Assembly (NCBI GenBank): GCA_005656395.1
Contig: SRSI01000046.1
Coordinates: 930,001-994,000 of the forward strand
Origin: Strongyloides papillosus
Taxonomy: Eukaryota; Nematoda; Chromadorea; Rhabditida; Strongyloididae
Length of the DNA stretch: 64,000 nucleotides
Direction: 5' to 3'
Below the pieces are notes generated by a model, which saw nothing but the letters and a program-made list of their open reading frames with translations, did no database searches and was not told the DNA's origin. Numbering within the stretch: the stretch's first letter is position 1; each line of letters opens with the position of its first letter. The translations under genes were made by a program, and so were the position numbers. Shown here in pieces: positions 20,835 to 31,062 of this stretch.

Positions 20835-21037
20835 CTAAAAAAATGGAATCACAATTACCTACAAAAACCAAAACAGATGTTCCGAAACAACAAAAAAATT
20901 TAAAAATAATGATAAATTTAAAAATAAAAATTCAATTTTGATAAATGAGTTAAATAGTGAAATAAATGAAATTAAAGATTGTTCACCTGTCTCTCTTAAA
21001 AGCCCTGTAGCTTCTATCAATATTTCTTTAAATCACG
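20835..21037 (+). pseudogene. Downstream remnant of the gag relic
   Basis: Short lysine- and asparagine-rich open stretches follow the gag frame, with frameshifts and stops. They look like the nucleocapsid and pre-protease part of the same relic. The remnant is cut by the M2 MITE at about 21038. Confidence 0.35.
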
Positions 21038-21767
21038 TTTTTTGAGTCAGTCGAACATTTTTTAAAAATTTGATACAACACAAATTTGTAACCCCTCATT
21101 TTTATTTTATTAATAAAAAGAACAACTAAAATAATGTATGTTGGCAGATTCATTCAGCCTGAAACTTTAAGATACAGCACATGCAGTAATACAAATTTGG
21201 AAAAATTAATTTTTATAAGCTTCCTGTAAATAGATTTTTTTAGAAATAACTATTGTTTCTGGGAGTAATTTTTTTATGAAAAAATGAATGAGCATGGTGG
21301 GAACATGCCATTTTCTGATTTTTTTTACTGAAATTTAAGAGCACAATGATCTACACTTTTTATTTTCCTTTTTTTTCATGAAGTTAGATGTAAAATTACA
21401 TGACAAATCGAATGAGCATAGTGAGAACATGCGCTTTTTTGATTTTTGTACTCAAAAATTGAAAAAACTAAAAACAAATTTCAAAAAACATTAAAGATTT
21501 AAATTTACGAAGCTGAAAATATGCTCATTTGTTTTTTTACAAAATATTATTGCTAAAAACATAGTTTGTTTTTAAAAAAATCTATTTTCCGAAAACTTTT
21601 AAAAATCAATTTTTCCGACTTTGACTCGCTGTAACTCCTGTATCTCAAAGTTTCAGGCCGAATAAATCTACCAACATTCATTTTTTTTAGTTGCTCTTTT
21701 TACTAATGAGATAAAAACAGATGAATAAAATTTTTAGCTGTATCTCCAATGTCTGATTGACTCACAA
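21038..21767. mobile_element. Palindromic MITE (M2)
   Basis: The ends carry GAGTCAGTCGAACATT at 21044 and the near-exact reverse complement ending at 21763. A second inverted block pairs 21112-21175 with about 21640-21710 (both contain CCTGAAACTTT or its complement). Thus the arms are at least about 130 bp with a divergent centre. No transposase frame is present. It differs in sequence from M1 and M3. Confidence 0.8.
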
Positions 21768-21900
21768 AATGGGATATAAGTTACCGTAAAGGTCTTTCTA
21801 TCAATCTAATTAATCTCTATAGGTCTACGATATCAATTTTTGTTTTAATTTTGTTTTGTTCATTCTGCTTTATAAACTTTTTTTTAAAAGTCAGAAATTA

Positions 21901-22091
21901 TGATATAGCAATAAGAAATGATACAGCAAAATGATGACATGTATGTATATAAGGAGAGAGGATTATTATATCTCTTCATTTATTGTAACTATTTTATTAT
22001 ACTGTTTTCTTATTGTTGTAATCTTATAATTCTAAGTGTGTTAAACCTATAAATTTTTTACTAACCAATCTCTATTGCACCCCTCAGCACA
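21901..22091 (+). repeat. Candidate solo LTR
   Basis: The block begins TGATATAGC and ends CAGCACA, with GTATATAAGG near 21948. Size and layout fit the other LTRs, but no partner copy or clear target duplication is visible. Confidence 0.35.
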
Positions 22092-23174
22092 AATCTTAAA
22101 AATTTTACTTTTTCAAATAAAAAAAAGTTATTTTTAATATTATTTTTTTTAATATATTTTACTTGAGAAATCGTGTTAAATGAAAGTTAGCTTCATATAA
22201 TATTTTTTTACTATATGAAATGTATATTATATGAGTTTAACCATTGATTATACGCATACGCATAACTTTAATTAAAAAAAATGTAGATATCGTTCTTTTT
22301 TTAAATAATAAAATAATAATTTTTGCCATATTGCATATATTTACGCAAATGACTTTCGTTTGTGGATATCTGTAAAATACAATACATTTTCCCTGAACTG
22401 ATTTATTAAAATTTTTTTAACTCTTTACTTCAAATATAAAATTTTATTTTATTAATTTTTGACTTTTGAAAAATTTAAAAAATTATTTCTATCACATTAC
22501 GAGTATTTTATGCAGAACTGCATAAAATAGCTCATCTACAAAGCATTGAGTTATTAATAATTTAAATTATAACTTGTATCAATTTTCAGATCAGCATATA
22601 AATTATACTGAAATAGTATTAAATGTACAAGGAAAATAAATGACCTTTAATTGTAATTTCCTAAACAATCTTCTATAGTAAAACAATCAATATTTAAATA
22701 TAGCAATATAAAAATGCCTTAAATTATCATACTTTTGACATTTGATTTATGTTATTTCGATTACTAAGATTACTATATAAACAACATATAATAATAAGTA
22801 TATACATTTGTTTGAAATTAAATATAGTTAATACATTTTATTTTACGCAATCTGCCGTCGATCACTTCAACCAGTGGTGTCTTAAGTAGAATTTTGAGAA
22901 TGATGCCTCGAAATAACATGGCATTATTATGTTGTATACTGAATTTATTTCTAAATTAAATCTAACTTTTAATATTTTGAAAATTTAATAAAAATTTGTC
23001 TCTTGAAAAAGAGATACTTGGAATTAATAAACATATATGTTCGTTATAATTTCATGTGTAGCGTCAAATGGTAATAATAACTTTATTAAAATAAAAAGGT
23101 AGCGAACAATAATAATAATGAAATAATTTATTAATTATAAATTAAGCTTACAAAAGCATCTTACAGTTAACTAA
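22092..23174. other. AT-rich spacer with a decayed repeat fragment
   Basis: No gene is visible. About 22.95-23.03 kb holds a degenerate match to the arm sequence of the large inverted repeats (the TGTCTCTTxxAAAGAGATACTTGG block also seen near 47.51 kb and 62.55 kb). The remainder is low-complexity AT-rich DNA. Confidence 0.45.
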
Positions 23175-23428
23175 TGTAAACCATATAGAAGCTGCAGTCA
23201 AAGAAACACCAAAGGCAAAGAGGAAAAACAACTAGGAGAAACAAATATAGTCAAGACATTATATAAATAAATATCACTTTTTGCTATATGTCGTAACAGA
23301 TATATCTTTAATTATTATATATACTCATTTTACATTTTGTCTATAACAAACGTTTAATTTAAACCTTAAGTGATAATCTTCATATGTGAGATCTCTTTAG
23401 GAGTTCCCCAGGATCCATCAGGATTACA
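23175..23428 (+). repeat. 5' LTR remnant of another gypsy family
   Basis: The block begins TGTAAACC, much like the LTR starts of A1 and A2, has ATTATATAAATA near 23258 and ends GGATTACA directly before a tRNA-Gln-type PBS. The left border is inferred from the TG alone. The internal region after the PBS is not recognisable as gag, so the element is a relic. Confidence 0.6.
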
Positions 23429-23441
23429 TGGAGGTTCCACC
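23429..23441 (+). promoter_or_regulatory. Primer-binding site, tRNA-Gln type
   Basis: TGGAGGTTCCACC follows the LTR end CA without spacer, identical to the A1 site. The LTR/PBS junction again makes ATG followed by Glu-Val-Pro-Pro codons, but the frame stops after ten codons. Confidence 0.8.
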
Positions 23442-24080
23442 TTGTGTAATTCGATTGTGATTCATTGTCCTTTACTTTAAACCCGCTAAACACCCGAATT
23501 ATTGGTAGTTTTTGAGAATATTCTATCATTTTTCCTGACTTCGCGTATAAACGATGGTAGTAACTCTTAGGTTTATTTTTGTTGAAATTACTGTTATCAA
23601 ATAACCCAATTTTACTAGATATTCACATTATACCTGCAGATTGCCTTCTGTAATTAATAGGATCCTCAGTACATATCCTTCTCTTTTTAAGTCTAGTTTC
23701 TCTTTCTTTCATTTTTTATATATTACTTATGCCCAGACATGCTTTGCCATTTTACGAGAGATATTGGTGCAATTAACTACTAAGTACAAGAATAGTGGGT
23801 GCCGGACCTTTTGTTCTTCAAATGTACTACGTGGTGTTGGTGGATGGCTCATCATTATGCCACCACGTCTTTAGGAAATGTAGTTAGTTAATGTATTAGT
23901 ACAGCGAGCACACAAAATGTGGATTTTTTAATTTCTGTTTAAAATATAATTTTTTTTACATATTGTTTAAATTTAAGTTACAAGTTCACTCAGTAGACAG
24001 GAAAGCACTGCATCAAGCTAAACATTTTTGATTAGTCTCACATACTTGATAGTTACGACGATAATCTATATTACACTCGT
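23442..24080. other. Degraded internal sequence, no gene
   Basis: Probably the decayed body of the element whose LTR and PBS precede it. A 77-codon frame at 23641-23874 has no family resemblance and is likely chance. The region ends at the LTR of element D. Confidence 0.4.
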
Positions 24081-24257
24081 TGAGGACGGAGAACCGCCCA
24101 CCAAAAACCCATCCTACCTCCTATCACTATAAATACCCCCCATAATTTTTTTTATAGATTTTTCTTCCCTTTTTATTATTGTATATTAACATTGTTGAGT
24201 CTAATAAAGAGTAGTGTGTAATAATGTGTCTTCTTTTCATAATTTCCGCTGCACAAC
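24081..24257 (+). repeat. Element D 5' LTR
   Basis: It begins TGAGGACGGAGAACCGCCC, has CACTATAAATACCCC near 24127 and AATAAAGAG near 24208, and ends at GCACAAC. The same ordered blocks occur at 28477-28662. Confidence 0.75.
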
Positions 24258-24275
24258 GAGGTTCTACCGAGATAT
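24258..24275 (+). promoter_or_regulatory. Element D primer-binding site
   Basis: GAGGTTCTACCGAGAT matches the tRNA-Gln 3'-end complement at 15 of 16 positions. The first bases of the site appear deleted. The match extends beyond the 13 nt seen in A1, which strengthens the tRNA-Gln assignment for the whole set. Confidence 0.7.
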
Positions 24276-24362
24276 CCATGAAAGTGCCACCTGTCAACGG
24301 ATGTTCTGAATTAATGATGTAAGTCTTATCGTTAGATTTAAAAGAAATATTATGACTGAGAT

Positions 24363-24590
24363 CAAGTAGATTAAGGTTTCGGGCAACCAAGCCCATAATA
24401 TTAAGGTTTCGGGCAACCAGGCCCATGAGATTAGGTTTTCGGGTAACCAGGCCCATGAGATTAAGTTTTGGGGTAATTAGACCCATGGTATTAGGTTTAC
24501 GGGCAGTTAGACCCATGATAACAGGTTTACGGATAGCTGGACCTATAATATTAGGGTTGCGGGCAGCGGGATCCATGACATAAGGTTTTT
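24363..24590. repeat. 30-bp tandem repeat, about seven copies
   Basis: Seven or more imperfect 30-bp units follow one another. On the minus strand the frame 24127-24576 reads them as a ten-residue repeat of the type MGLVARKPNL. The plus strand has an open reading of part of the array but meets a stop. Since the minus frame ends inside the LTR, I do not treat it as a gene with confidence. The unit length is a multiple of three, compatible with past coding use. Confidence 0.75.
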
Positions 24591-25497
24591 AGAAGTGAGT
24601 GGCGACAGCTCCAGAATCTGAAAATTAATGTACCAACAGTAAGGTAATAAACTGTTATTCCCAGGTCGTTTCCCGAGGTAGACTGTTGGGGGAACACGAT
24701 ATAAGGAAACGATCATTCGGATTACAGGTCTCCTAGAGCATCCAAGATAGAAGACTAGTTGCTTACGAGCGGTTAGGTGGGTAGAGGAGATGTGGAGATG
24801 GGAGGCTGTAATCCCGTAAAGCTAGCGAATTCTTCTATCTCCAAGTATTCCTATATCTAGGTGAGCGTCAAGTTTTGTAGGATAAATGACGACCTAGGTA
24901 TAAAGGGTATGTGGGCATTTTGTCGTCATCTGGGTTAGGTAAGAAATGTCACGTCTGAAAGATAACGACTAGATTTCACCTAAAGTTGGATGAATGAATC
25001 ATACCGTAATTTTAAATAAAATTGGTTTTGATAACCGATTTCAAAATCATGAACAAAGAGGCGCCTAATAAAAATAAAAAGTACAAATTTTAAAATAAGA
25101 TTGTTTTTCGAAAATCGCGATTCAAAAAGATGTTTATGAAAACATTAGGTAATGGTAACCCTTTGTTTTTGGGACAGAACAATGACTTATTTACTAAAAA
25201 CGGTAGTTTAATGAATCAAAGACTGATACAGTAGGACCCCATAGAAACAATGGACGATTACCAACCGCAAGCATGAAGTACTTAGGGCTACGAAAACATG
25301 ATTCATAAGGTTATAAGGACATGTTTTTGAGGCCAATAAAATAGTACGCATGAAGGCATTTAAAAATCGTTAACAAAGACTTGTTGATCAAAACAAGTGC
25401 AAAGTCATTGTCTTAAATCATAAGATTTGCCATCAAAATATTTTGATCAGTAAAAATCATTAAATCAAAACATTTCAAGGGGTTGGCCAAAAATGGG
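24591..25497. other. Element D leader region
   Basis: This part is less AT-rich than its surroundings and contains no long open frame on either strand. It ends at a TATA box (GTATAAAAG, about 25498) placed 36 bp before the ORF at 25535, so it may contain the internal promoter of element D. Confidence 0.4.
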
Positions 25498-25534
25498 TAT
25501 AAAAGAACCGAATATCGAAGGATAGGCAGCATTT

Positions 25535-26017
25535 ATGAAAACAACATCTTATCGTAATTGTCAATTATTACTCTTGCTACTACTAACCATCATGGAGAGA
25601 CTCGACAAGAAGAATCGAGGATCGGATAAAACCAAGCCTCTCGTACACTTTATGGATCCAGGAGACAAGGAGCCATCAGCTATGTCGGTTGAATCATTTT
25701 TCCAAGCTAACTACGCTGTCATCAGATCTGTTTTTCCAAACGTTGAGGAGAGAGAATCCTACCGTGAAGAACTGAAAGATAATTTTCAAAACCTTCTGAT
25801 TCGTCTTCTTTACAATTCGCTCTATGGGACGTTTGTCAAATGAAGAAAACAAAGCCCGAATTGTCAATTCGGAGTACTTCTCAAAGCTGTAAAAATAGCA
25901 CATGAGACAGATATGATTAATGATTTAAACGTTTATTCCATCAAAGACTGGAAGCAGAAAATTGATGAACCCGTTCGCGAGTACAATAAACGTTATCGCA
26001 TAAGAGCGGCATATTAG
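25535..26017 (+). pseudogene. Element D ORF1, unknown protein, one in-frame stop
   Basis: The frame is open from 25535 to a TGA at 25841-25843 and continues in the same phase to TAG at 26015-26017. Together it would encode about 160 residues. The likely start is MERLDKK at 25592 or the first Met at 25535. The protein is charged and helical (VESFFQANYAVIRSVFPNVEERESY), with no recognised motif. A TATA box lies just upstream. Its place behind the LTR suggests a gag-like role, but sequence gives no proof. Confidence 0.4.
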
Positions 26018-26131
26018 ATACCAAAAACAAAGACAATACACAAAGAAGGAGGGAAAGAAAGATCTAGAAGGTGGATATATGGAAAACAAACCAGATAATA
26101 AACACCCATAAGCACAAAGAGGGCCAAATCA

Positions 26132-26656
26132 ATGACGAAACAATCATTATTATTTTTACCATCTATCCATCCATCCACTGAATCATTTATTCTTTCCAGA
26201 TTGAAAATGCCGTCACATCATTGTCAAGATAGAGATTATTTGTACATGATACAACTTGAGTTATCTGCCGTTCTAGATAGAGCAGAAAAAGCAAGAAAAC
26301 CTATCGAGAATGGAATTCAGAGCCATTACGCTCTTATTGGCGAAATGAAAGAGACTATTCAACTCGGATTTGAGAGGAAAATCGCCGAGTATATCCATAA
26401 GCTACATTGCAAACTTGGATATGATGAAAGTCATGGAATCAATATAGTCCAAGACTATTTCTTCCACCATTACAAGATCGGGGAGGAACAGTTCAAAGAG
26501 ATGGTTTGGAGAAACTTCAACAATTTCATAAATCAGCAAAAATACCGAGATTTATTCACTATTGCTGGGACACAGATGAAATTCAATGAGATTCCTAAAA
26601 AGAAAAGAACAGGACCGAGAGGAAATGGAAAAAAGAGAAAGAAAAAGATGGCATAG
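26132..26656 (+). CDS. Element D ORF2, basic unknown protein
   Basis: The 174-residue frame (perhaps starting at the inner Met of MPSHHCQDRD) is helical with many Lys and Glu, and ends in a very basic tail, KKKRTGPRGNGKKRKKKMA. Such tails bind nucleic acid or act as nuclear signals. No family is recognised. It follows ORF1 in another phase after a 115-bp gap, and the two may be exons or frameshifted pieces of one protein of about 350 residues. That would be similar in size to the L and 53.2-kb orphan proteins. Confidence 0.5.
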   Translation: MTKQSLLFLPSIHPSTESFILSRLKMPSHHCQDRDYLYMIQLELSAVLDRAEKARKPIENGIQSHYALIGEMKETIQLGFERKIAEYIHKLHCKLGYDESHGINIVQDYFFHHYKIGEEQFKEMVWRNFNNFINQQKYRDLFTIAGTQMKFNEIPKKKRTGPRGNGKKRKKKMA

Positions 26657-27643
26657 AAAACCTGGTTTCAAGAGAATGCGTTGACAGCTAAGTTTTTGTC
26701 ATGCTTATAAAAGTTCAAAAATTATTCCCATGACATTAATATCTTTAACCAATTACCAATATATAAACCCTTTTTCTATAGTCATTTAATTATTTAGTTA
26801 TTTGTTCAAATTAAAAATAACCTTTCCCAGAGTTACGATGCCATCTAGTTTTGTACACATTATTGCTACACATGACACACTACATCTTTTACACTATATA
26901 AAAAGAAAAGAAATTATTAATAATAATAATAATACTCTGACCAATATGTACACCCGTTAGATTTCGATAATCTATACAACTTCATTCCTTGAAAATCCAT
27001 TCACATATATATTTGTTTAAACATAATAATATTCATATTTCTTTAAAATACATTATCATATATTTGTCGGCATCATAACTCTCTATTAATTTGATAAACA
27101 TATATTTGTAATTTGATCTACTCCATTATATTTGTGATTCGATTTACTCCATTATATTTGTAACACGCTTCGCTTTAATATGTAACACGCTCTGCTTTGA
27201 AAAAAAATTTAGAAAAACTTTTATATATTACTCTGAAACATCACCCATGAGAAGATACGACTCCCATTCTCTCTTAACACACCGTACCAACAAAAACCAA
27301 TCTTAAGCTAGCACCAGTAATTTTGCCAATCTCCATCGCCCTCTTTTAGTAGGGAAAAGGACTGTAAGGATGTTAGTGAAATTTCGTCCAAATTATCTTA
27401 TCCTCCATGTAACCTTATGGTCCTGTAAAAAACAAAGCATATCATAATGGAGATTCACAATCTTTACCAGATAATGACTCCACGATAACTGCTAACAACC
27501 AGAAATTGAGAAATATAAATATATATAATGCAATAACATATAAGTTTATTAAAAAGTGACATCCCAAAAATAAGAAAGAAACTTTATCATTAAATAAAAA
27601 GCATAAATAAACAATTTCAAATAATATCACATAATTACAAACA
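26657..27643. other. Element D internal non-coding region
   Basis: AT-rich DNA with no gene. Around 27.10-27.20 kb short imperfect repeats occur (CTCCATTATATTTGT twice, TAACACGCT twice). Confidence 0.5.
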
Positions 27644-27714
27644 TTAAATCCCTTTATACAAATAAAAATAAAATAAGAGTAATTTCACACAGCATTGGAG
27701 GGCATTGAAATCAA

Positions 27715-28132
27715 CTTCACTTATAGCGACGATGGATATTATCGTTGTCGCTGAAGGGATTGGTCCATGGAATGTTGGCAATGGCATCAGCAACAGAAGT
27801 ATCACCGGAGGAGGTAACTGGATCTGAGGAGATATCAGCTGTAGGAGAATTTGAATTGTCAATCTCTGTACCTCCTGGAGTAACTGGACGAATAATCGAG
27901 GGGGAACCATTCTTCTTCTAAGAGGAATAGCGGACTCAGATGAGCGGCGGCTGCGTCTAGCACGGTAAAAATCCCATCTTAAAGCCATGTGAAAAAGGTG
28001 AAGAGAGATGGCTAAAAATAACAATAAAAAGGTTACTGAGAAAGAATCAGAAAACTTACTGAAAATATGACATACAATGCAAATAATAGCATAGTAGGTT
28101 AACATCTGGACATCGTCTTGAAGCTCTGACAT
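27715..28132 (-). pseudogene. S4, antisense small membrane protein, frameshifted
   Basis: On the strand opposite to element D, MSELQDD is followed by a hydrophobic segment of about 16 residues. After a possible 48-nt in-frame intron (28012-28059, GTAAGT...TTTTTAG) comes a basic stretch (FYRARRSRRSS). The frame then changes near 27.92 kb. The next phase gives a Ser/Thr/Asp-rich tail with a TNPF motif ending near 27.72 kb, more protein-like than the continuation of the first frame. This layout of membrane segment, basic patch and short tail resembles S1 and S2. The function is unknown. Confidence 0.45.
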
Positions 28133-28462
28133 CTTTATTTTAAACTAAACAAGTTACTTAATGAATAGAGAAAGTAAAATATACATTATGGCAGTAATAC
28201 AACAGCAATACAAAATTTTAAACTGAAATTTCAAAAGAAAATTTCTCCTTTATATACAGTGGAAGAAAGTTCCAGAAAGAGACAAGAGTCCACTTGTAAT
28301 AAAGAGAAGGTAACAAAATAATAAGAGAAAGTACACCTCTCATCCAATGAAAAAGAGAAGAAAAAAAGAAAAGTATAGAATCTTCCGGAAAGAAAAAAAG
28401 AAAAGTTCAAAATCCCCCATAACAAGTAAGGAATCCAAAAATTGGTGAGGTCCCCAATTTCC
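28133..28462. other. Leader of S4, no gene
   Basis: This holds the presumed promoter side of the antisense S4 gene. An open minus frame here (28231-28512) is phenylalanine- and leucine-rich, runs into the LTR and looks like chance translation of a purine-rich strand. Confidence 0.4.
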
Positions 28463-28476
28463 AGGAAGAGAGACGT

Positions 28477-28662
28477 TATGGACGGAGAACCGCCCACAAA
28501 AACCCATCCCACTTTTTATTTTTATAAATACCCCACAAACTTACTTTTTAATATATATTTCTTATTTTCATTATTGTATCTTGTTGATGTCTCTAATAAA
28601 AGAGTAATAAAAGAGTAATATGTAACAAGGTGTCTTTCTTTCCTATTTTCCTTTACACAACA
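28477..28662 (+). repeat. Element D 3' LTR
   Basis: It begins TATGGACGGAGAACCGCCC, has TTTATAAATACCCC and AATAAAAGAG (with a short duplicated AATAAAAGAGT unit), and ends TTACACAACA. It is clearly related to the 5' LTR but diverged. A purine tract lies immediately upstream. Confidence 0.75.
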
Positions 28663-28687
28663 GAGGAGCAACGCTCCACGACGCCCC

Positions 28688-28882
28688 TGTATACCCAAGG
28701 AAGTATAAAAGAGATGAAACTTACAGAAACATGGTCTTTTAATCAGTAATTATTCAGTCTTCAATCAGTCAGAGTTAAGATATTGTTATTAATTTTGATA
28801 TTAAATTCTTTTGTAATTGTTATCCTAAATAAAGTATTCTTTCTATTTTGATTTGATTTTTATACTTACCGCTGCAATAACA
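28688..28882 (+). repeat. Candidate solo LTR next to C3
   Basis: The block begins TGTATACCCAAGG, has AGTATAAAAGAG near 28711 and AATAAAGTATTC near 28825, and ends AATAACA. It lies about 10 bp before the C3 pol fragment. No target duplication is seen and no primer site follows. Confidence 0.4.
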
Positions 28883-28892
28883 AAAGAAACCA

Positions 28893-29086
28893 TAAAACCC
28901 ACAACGCATAGAAAAGATACTAGAATATCTCATAAGAACCAACCCATCTGGAAAGGTTCTTTCAAAGTACTCCAACATCATTATGGAGATACTTATGAGA
29001 TTGAGGATACGAGAAAACATCGTAAAACTCGTTTAGCCATTGAAAAAATTCATTCTGATCGTCTGAAGAAGTATATTCAAGAATAA
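28893..29086 (+). pseudogene. C3: C-terminal tail of a gypsy integrase
   Basis: Only the last ~60 residues remain. They include the SHKNQPIW...SFKVLQHHYGDTYEIEDT segment (GPY/F-like module) and the ending IEKIHSDRLKKYIQE. This is nearly identical to the end of C2 pol. Everything upstream was lost. The stop lies 74 bp from the end of the facing gene L3, the same tail-to-tail arrangement as at C1 and C2. Confidence 0.85.
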
Positions 29087-29160
29087 TTGATATAATAGAT
29101 TTTATTGAGCTAACAAAAGAAAAAACTTTGTAAAATAATAGAAAAAGGAACCAGTGAGAA

Positions 29161-30256
29161 TTATTCATCCGTGGTCTTCGGATTCTTGGATGTTAAGTTC
29201 TTCAATTCCTCTTGTATTGCAGAAGGAAGTTCAGTTGAGCATAACTTAATAAGAATGTTCTCATTTCTATAATAAATTTTGGCGAAGTAATGAAAATGAG
29301 AATTTGATTTTCTTGCCTTTCTTGTCCTTCCTACGTCTGCAAAATAGGTATTATTATTCTCATGATCAAGAACTATTGAAAGTTCTCTGATGAAGATTTT
29401 TCTTAAAGAAGAATCATAGCATTTACATCCTTGTTTATTCATGCAGATTATTGCTTGTAAAGTTTTCATGTTAGTAACTGGCTTTTCTAATCTCTTGAAA
29501 ACTTCGCAGCTATCTGTTAGAATTATTTTTAATTTTATTACCCCCATGAATAGTTCTTTCCAATTAACATTTAGAGACTCTTTAAAATCTTCTAAGCCTA
29601 GGAATTCTAGTTTAGGAGAAAGATTCCCATTAATGGCGCCTCCACGATATATTATTAATAGCTCTTTTCAATTCGGAATTCTCACTGAAGGGAAAGGGGT
29701 ACCAAAAGGAATTTGGAGTACAATACTATTAAAATAGTTTGGTGGATCTTCAGTATAGATTTTGAGGAGAGAATTAGTTTTTGAAACAACTCCATAGTTG
29801 ATATATTTTGGTATACCATCTTGAGAATGAGTGGATGGAGTGATTTGATTTCTCCACTTATCCATTTTGTCAGCTCCGACAAGACGAGGATAAGTCTCGA
29901 ATGATTTTGAAGACATTAGACAACAATATGTTCTTAGATGGCATGCAACCTAATGCTCCTAACAATATAAAAGATTCTAATGATCTATTGTTGGTTTCTA
30001 ACTGTTGAACGAATTCTTCGATAGGACACGTTGCTCCTCTTTTTTTACTTCCTTTTCCATCGGAAGGAACTATGGATAATTTTAATATAAGTATTTATAA
30101 CTTACTAAGAGGAGAATCAGATAAATTAGGATGTTTATCTTTACTGCCTTTTGTAGGTTCAACAGGATTTGTATCAACAATATCAGTCGGTTTAGCAACA
30201 TCATTGCTATTATCATCTAGCAAGTTGGCATCATCAAGATTAATTTCTTTAATCAT
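29161..30256 (-). pseudogene. Orphan gene L3, broken
   Basis: Exon 1 (30106-30256) starts MIKEINLDD and is acidic. A 36-nt intron (30070-30105, GTAAGT...CCATAG) follows. Exon 2 begins with a basic GKGSKKRG stretch. A small deletion near 29.92 kb shifts the frame. A TGG to TGA change in the core (where L5 reads DWKELLIIYRGG) adds a stop near 29669. The C-terminal part is intact and ends KNPKTTDE, almost as in L5. The gene is antisense to C3 and convergent with it. It resembles L5 closely enough to be its sister copy. Confidence 0.7.
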
Positions 30257-30817
30257 CTTTAAAATGACGTAAAGGAGGAAATAATTAGGATTAAATAAGC
30301 CACTATCTTGAAGGGGGATGGTAGGCATAAAATTTTGATAGTAAATCAAGATACTGGATTATGTAATGATCACAATTGTTAAGTTCTATTACTTTTGTTT
30401 AATGGGCAGATTGTAAACTTAGTTTAAAGAAATCATTTTAGCATATTAAGATTAATTAGTTACGGTTATGGTTGTGCATGGTTTCTTCTAATTGTATTCG
30501 TGTAGCGGTAAGTTAAATCAAGGATAGAAAAGAACAATTTATTTAATAATATAATTAACAATACATAAGGTTACAAGATAAGAAAGAAAACTCTGTTAAT
30601 AATTAACTAGCTACTCCTTTTATATTTTCTTGTGCCCACGGAGTATGGGGCGTTGCCTTTCTTGATAATCTTTATTCTTCGAATTACATTTCTCTTTCTT
30701 TATCTCCTATTCATAAATATACATATATTTATGTGAATATATATTTTATACATATATGTGTGTATTTTGATATGAAATTTTAAAAGGTATTGCGCCTCCC
30801 TTCCCCGTATATCGAAC
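30257..30817. promoter_or_regulatory. Upstream region of L3
   Basis: Reading on the minus strand, a block near 30295-30365 (ATGCCTACCATCCCCCTTC...AAGATAGTGGC) matches the regions upstream of L4 and L5 and recalls the L1/L2 promoter repeat. A GGGGCGTTGCC word lies near 30650. The A2 element inserted at 30817, so anything that normally lies further upstream has been pushed beyond 37 kb. Confidence 0.5.
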
Positions 30818-31046
30818 TGTAAAGATATGTAAAATATGTAAAATATGTTAATGGAATAAACAAAATAAAGTAACGAAAACATGTTGCATAATCCAAGCTA
30901 ATGGAGGCTTGGGAAATGCAACATAAAAGAAAAATATATAAAGAATAAATTTAAAATAAATATAACACTTTTCTTACTTAAAAGATTGAGAAATCCTGTT
31001 TGATTTCTTAATATTAAAAATAAACGTATTTTACTAACTTTTTTTA
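30818..31046 (+). repeat. A2 5' LTR
   Basis: It begins TGTAAAGATATG and ends TTTTTTTA, so the usual CA end is not kept. U3 has the inverted repeat CCAAGC...GCTTGG around AATGGA. A TATA-like AATATATAAAGAATAAA lies about 50 bp further on. The same 229 bp is present at 36763-36991. Confidence 0.93.
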
Positions 31047-31059
31047 TGGAGGTTACCCC
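31047..31059 (+). promoter_or_regulatory. A2 primer-binding site
   Basis: TGGAGGTTACCCC follows the LTR directly and matches the A1 site at 11 of 13 positions. The junction again makes an ATG, but this short frame stops after six codons, so gag probably starts at the ATG at 31075. Confidence 0.65.
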
Positions 31060-31062
31060 TTT

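Larger units (their letters stand above)
24081..28662 (+). mobile_element. Element D: old non-autonomous LTR element
   Basis: Two diverged copies of a ~180-bp LTR bound 4.6 kb. A tRNA-Gln-type primer site follows the left LTR and a purine tract (AGGAAGAGAGAC, about 28463) precedes the right one. No protease, RT or integrase is present between them. Instead there are a 30-bp tandem repeat, two forward ORFs behind their own TATA box, and an antisense membrane-protein ORF near the right end. No target duplication was found, and the LTR divergence suggests an old insertion or later rearrangement. Confidence 0.7.

Noticed and set aside
24363..24590. Regular 30-bp repeats suggestive of a CRISPR array
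   Set aside because: The units are contiguous with no spacers, they keep a reading frame, and the setting is a eukaryotic LTR element.
28231..28512. Minus-strand hydrophobic 93-codon ORF
   Set aside because: Phe/Leu/Ser-rich reading of a purine-rich stretch that ends inside the element D LTR; no start context or relatives.
30790..30817. tRNA-like GC-rich sequence at the A2 insertion site
   Set aside because: Joining the flanks across the target duplication gives no consistent T-arm, D-arm or acceptor stem, so insertion next to a tRNA gene, as in yeast Ty3, is not supported.
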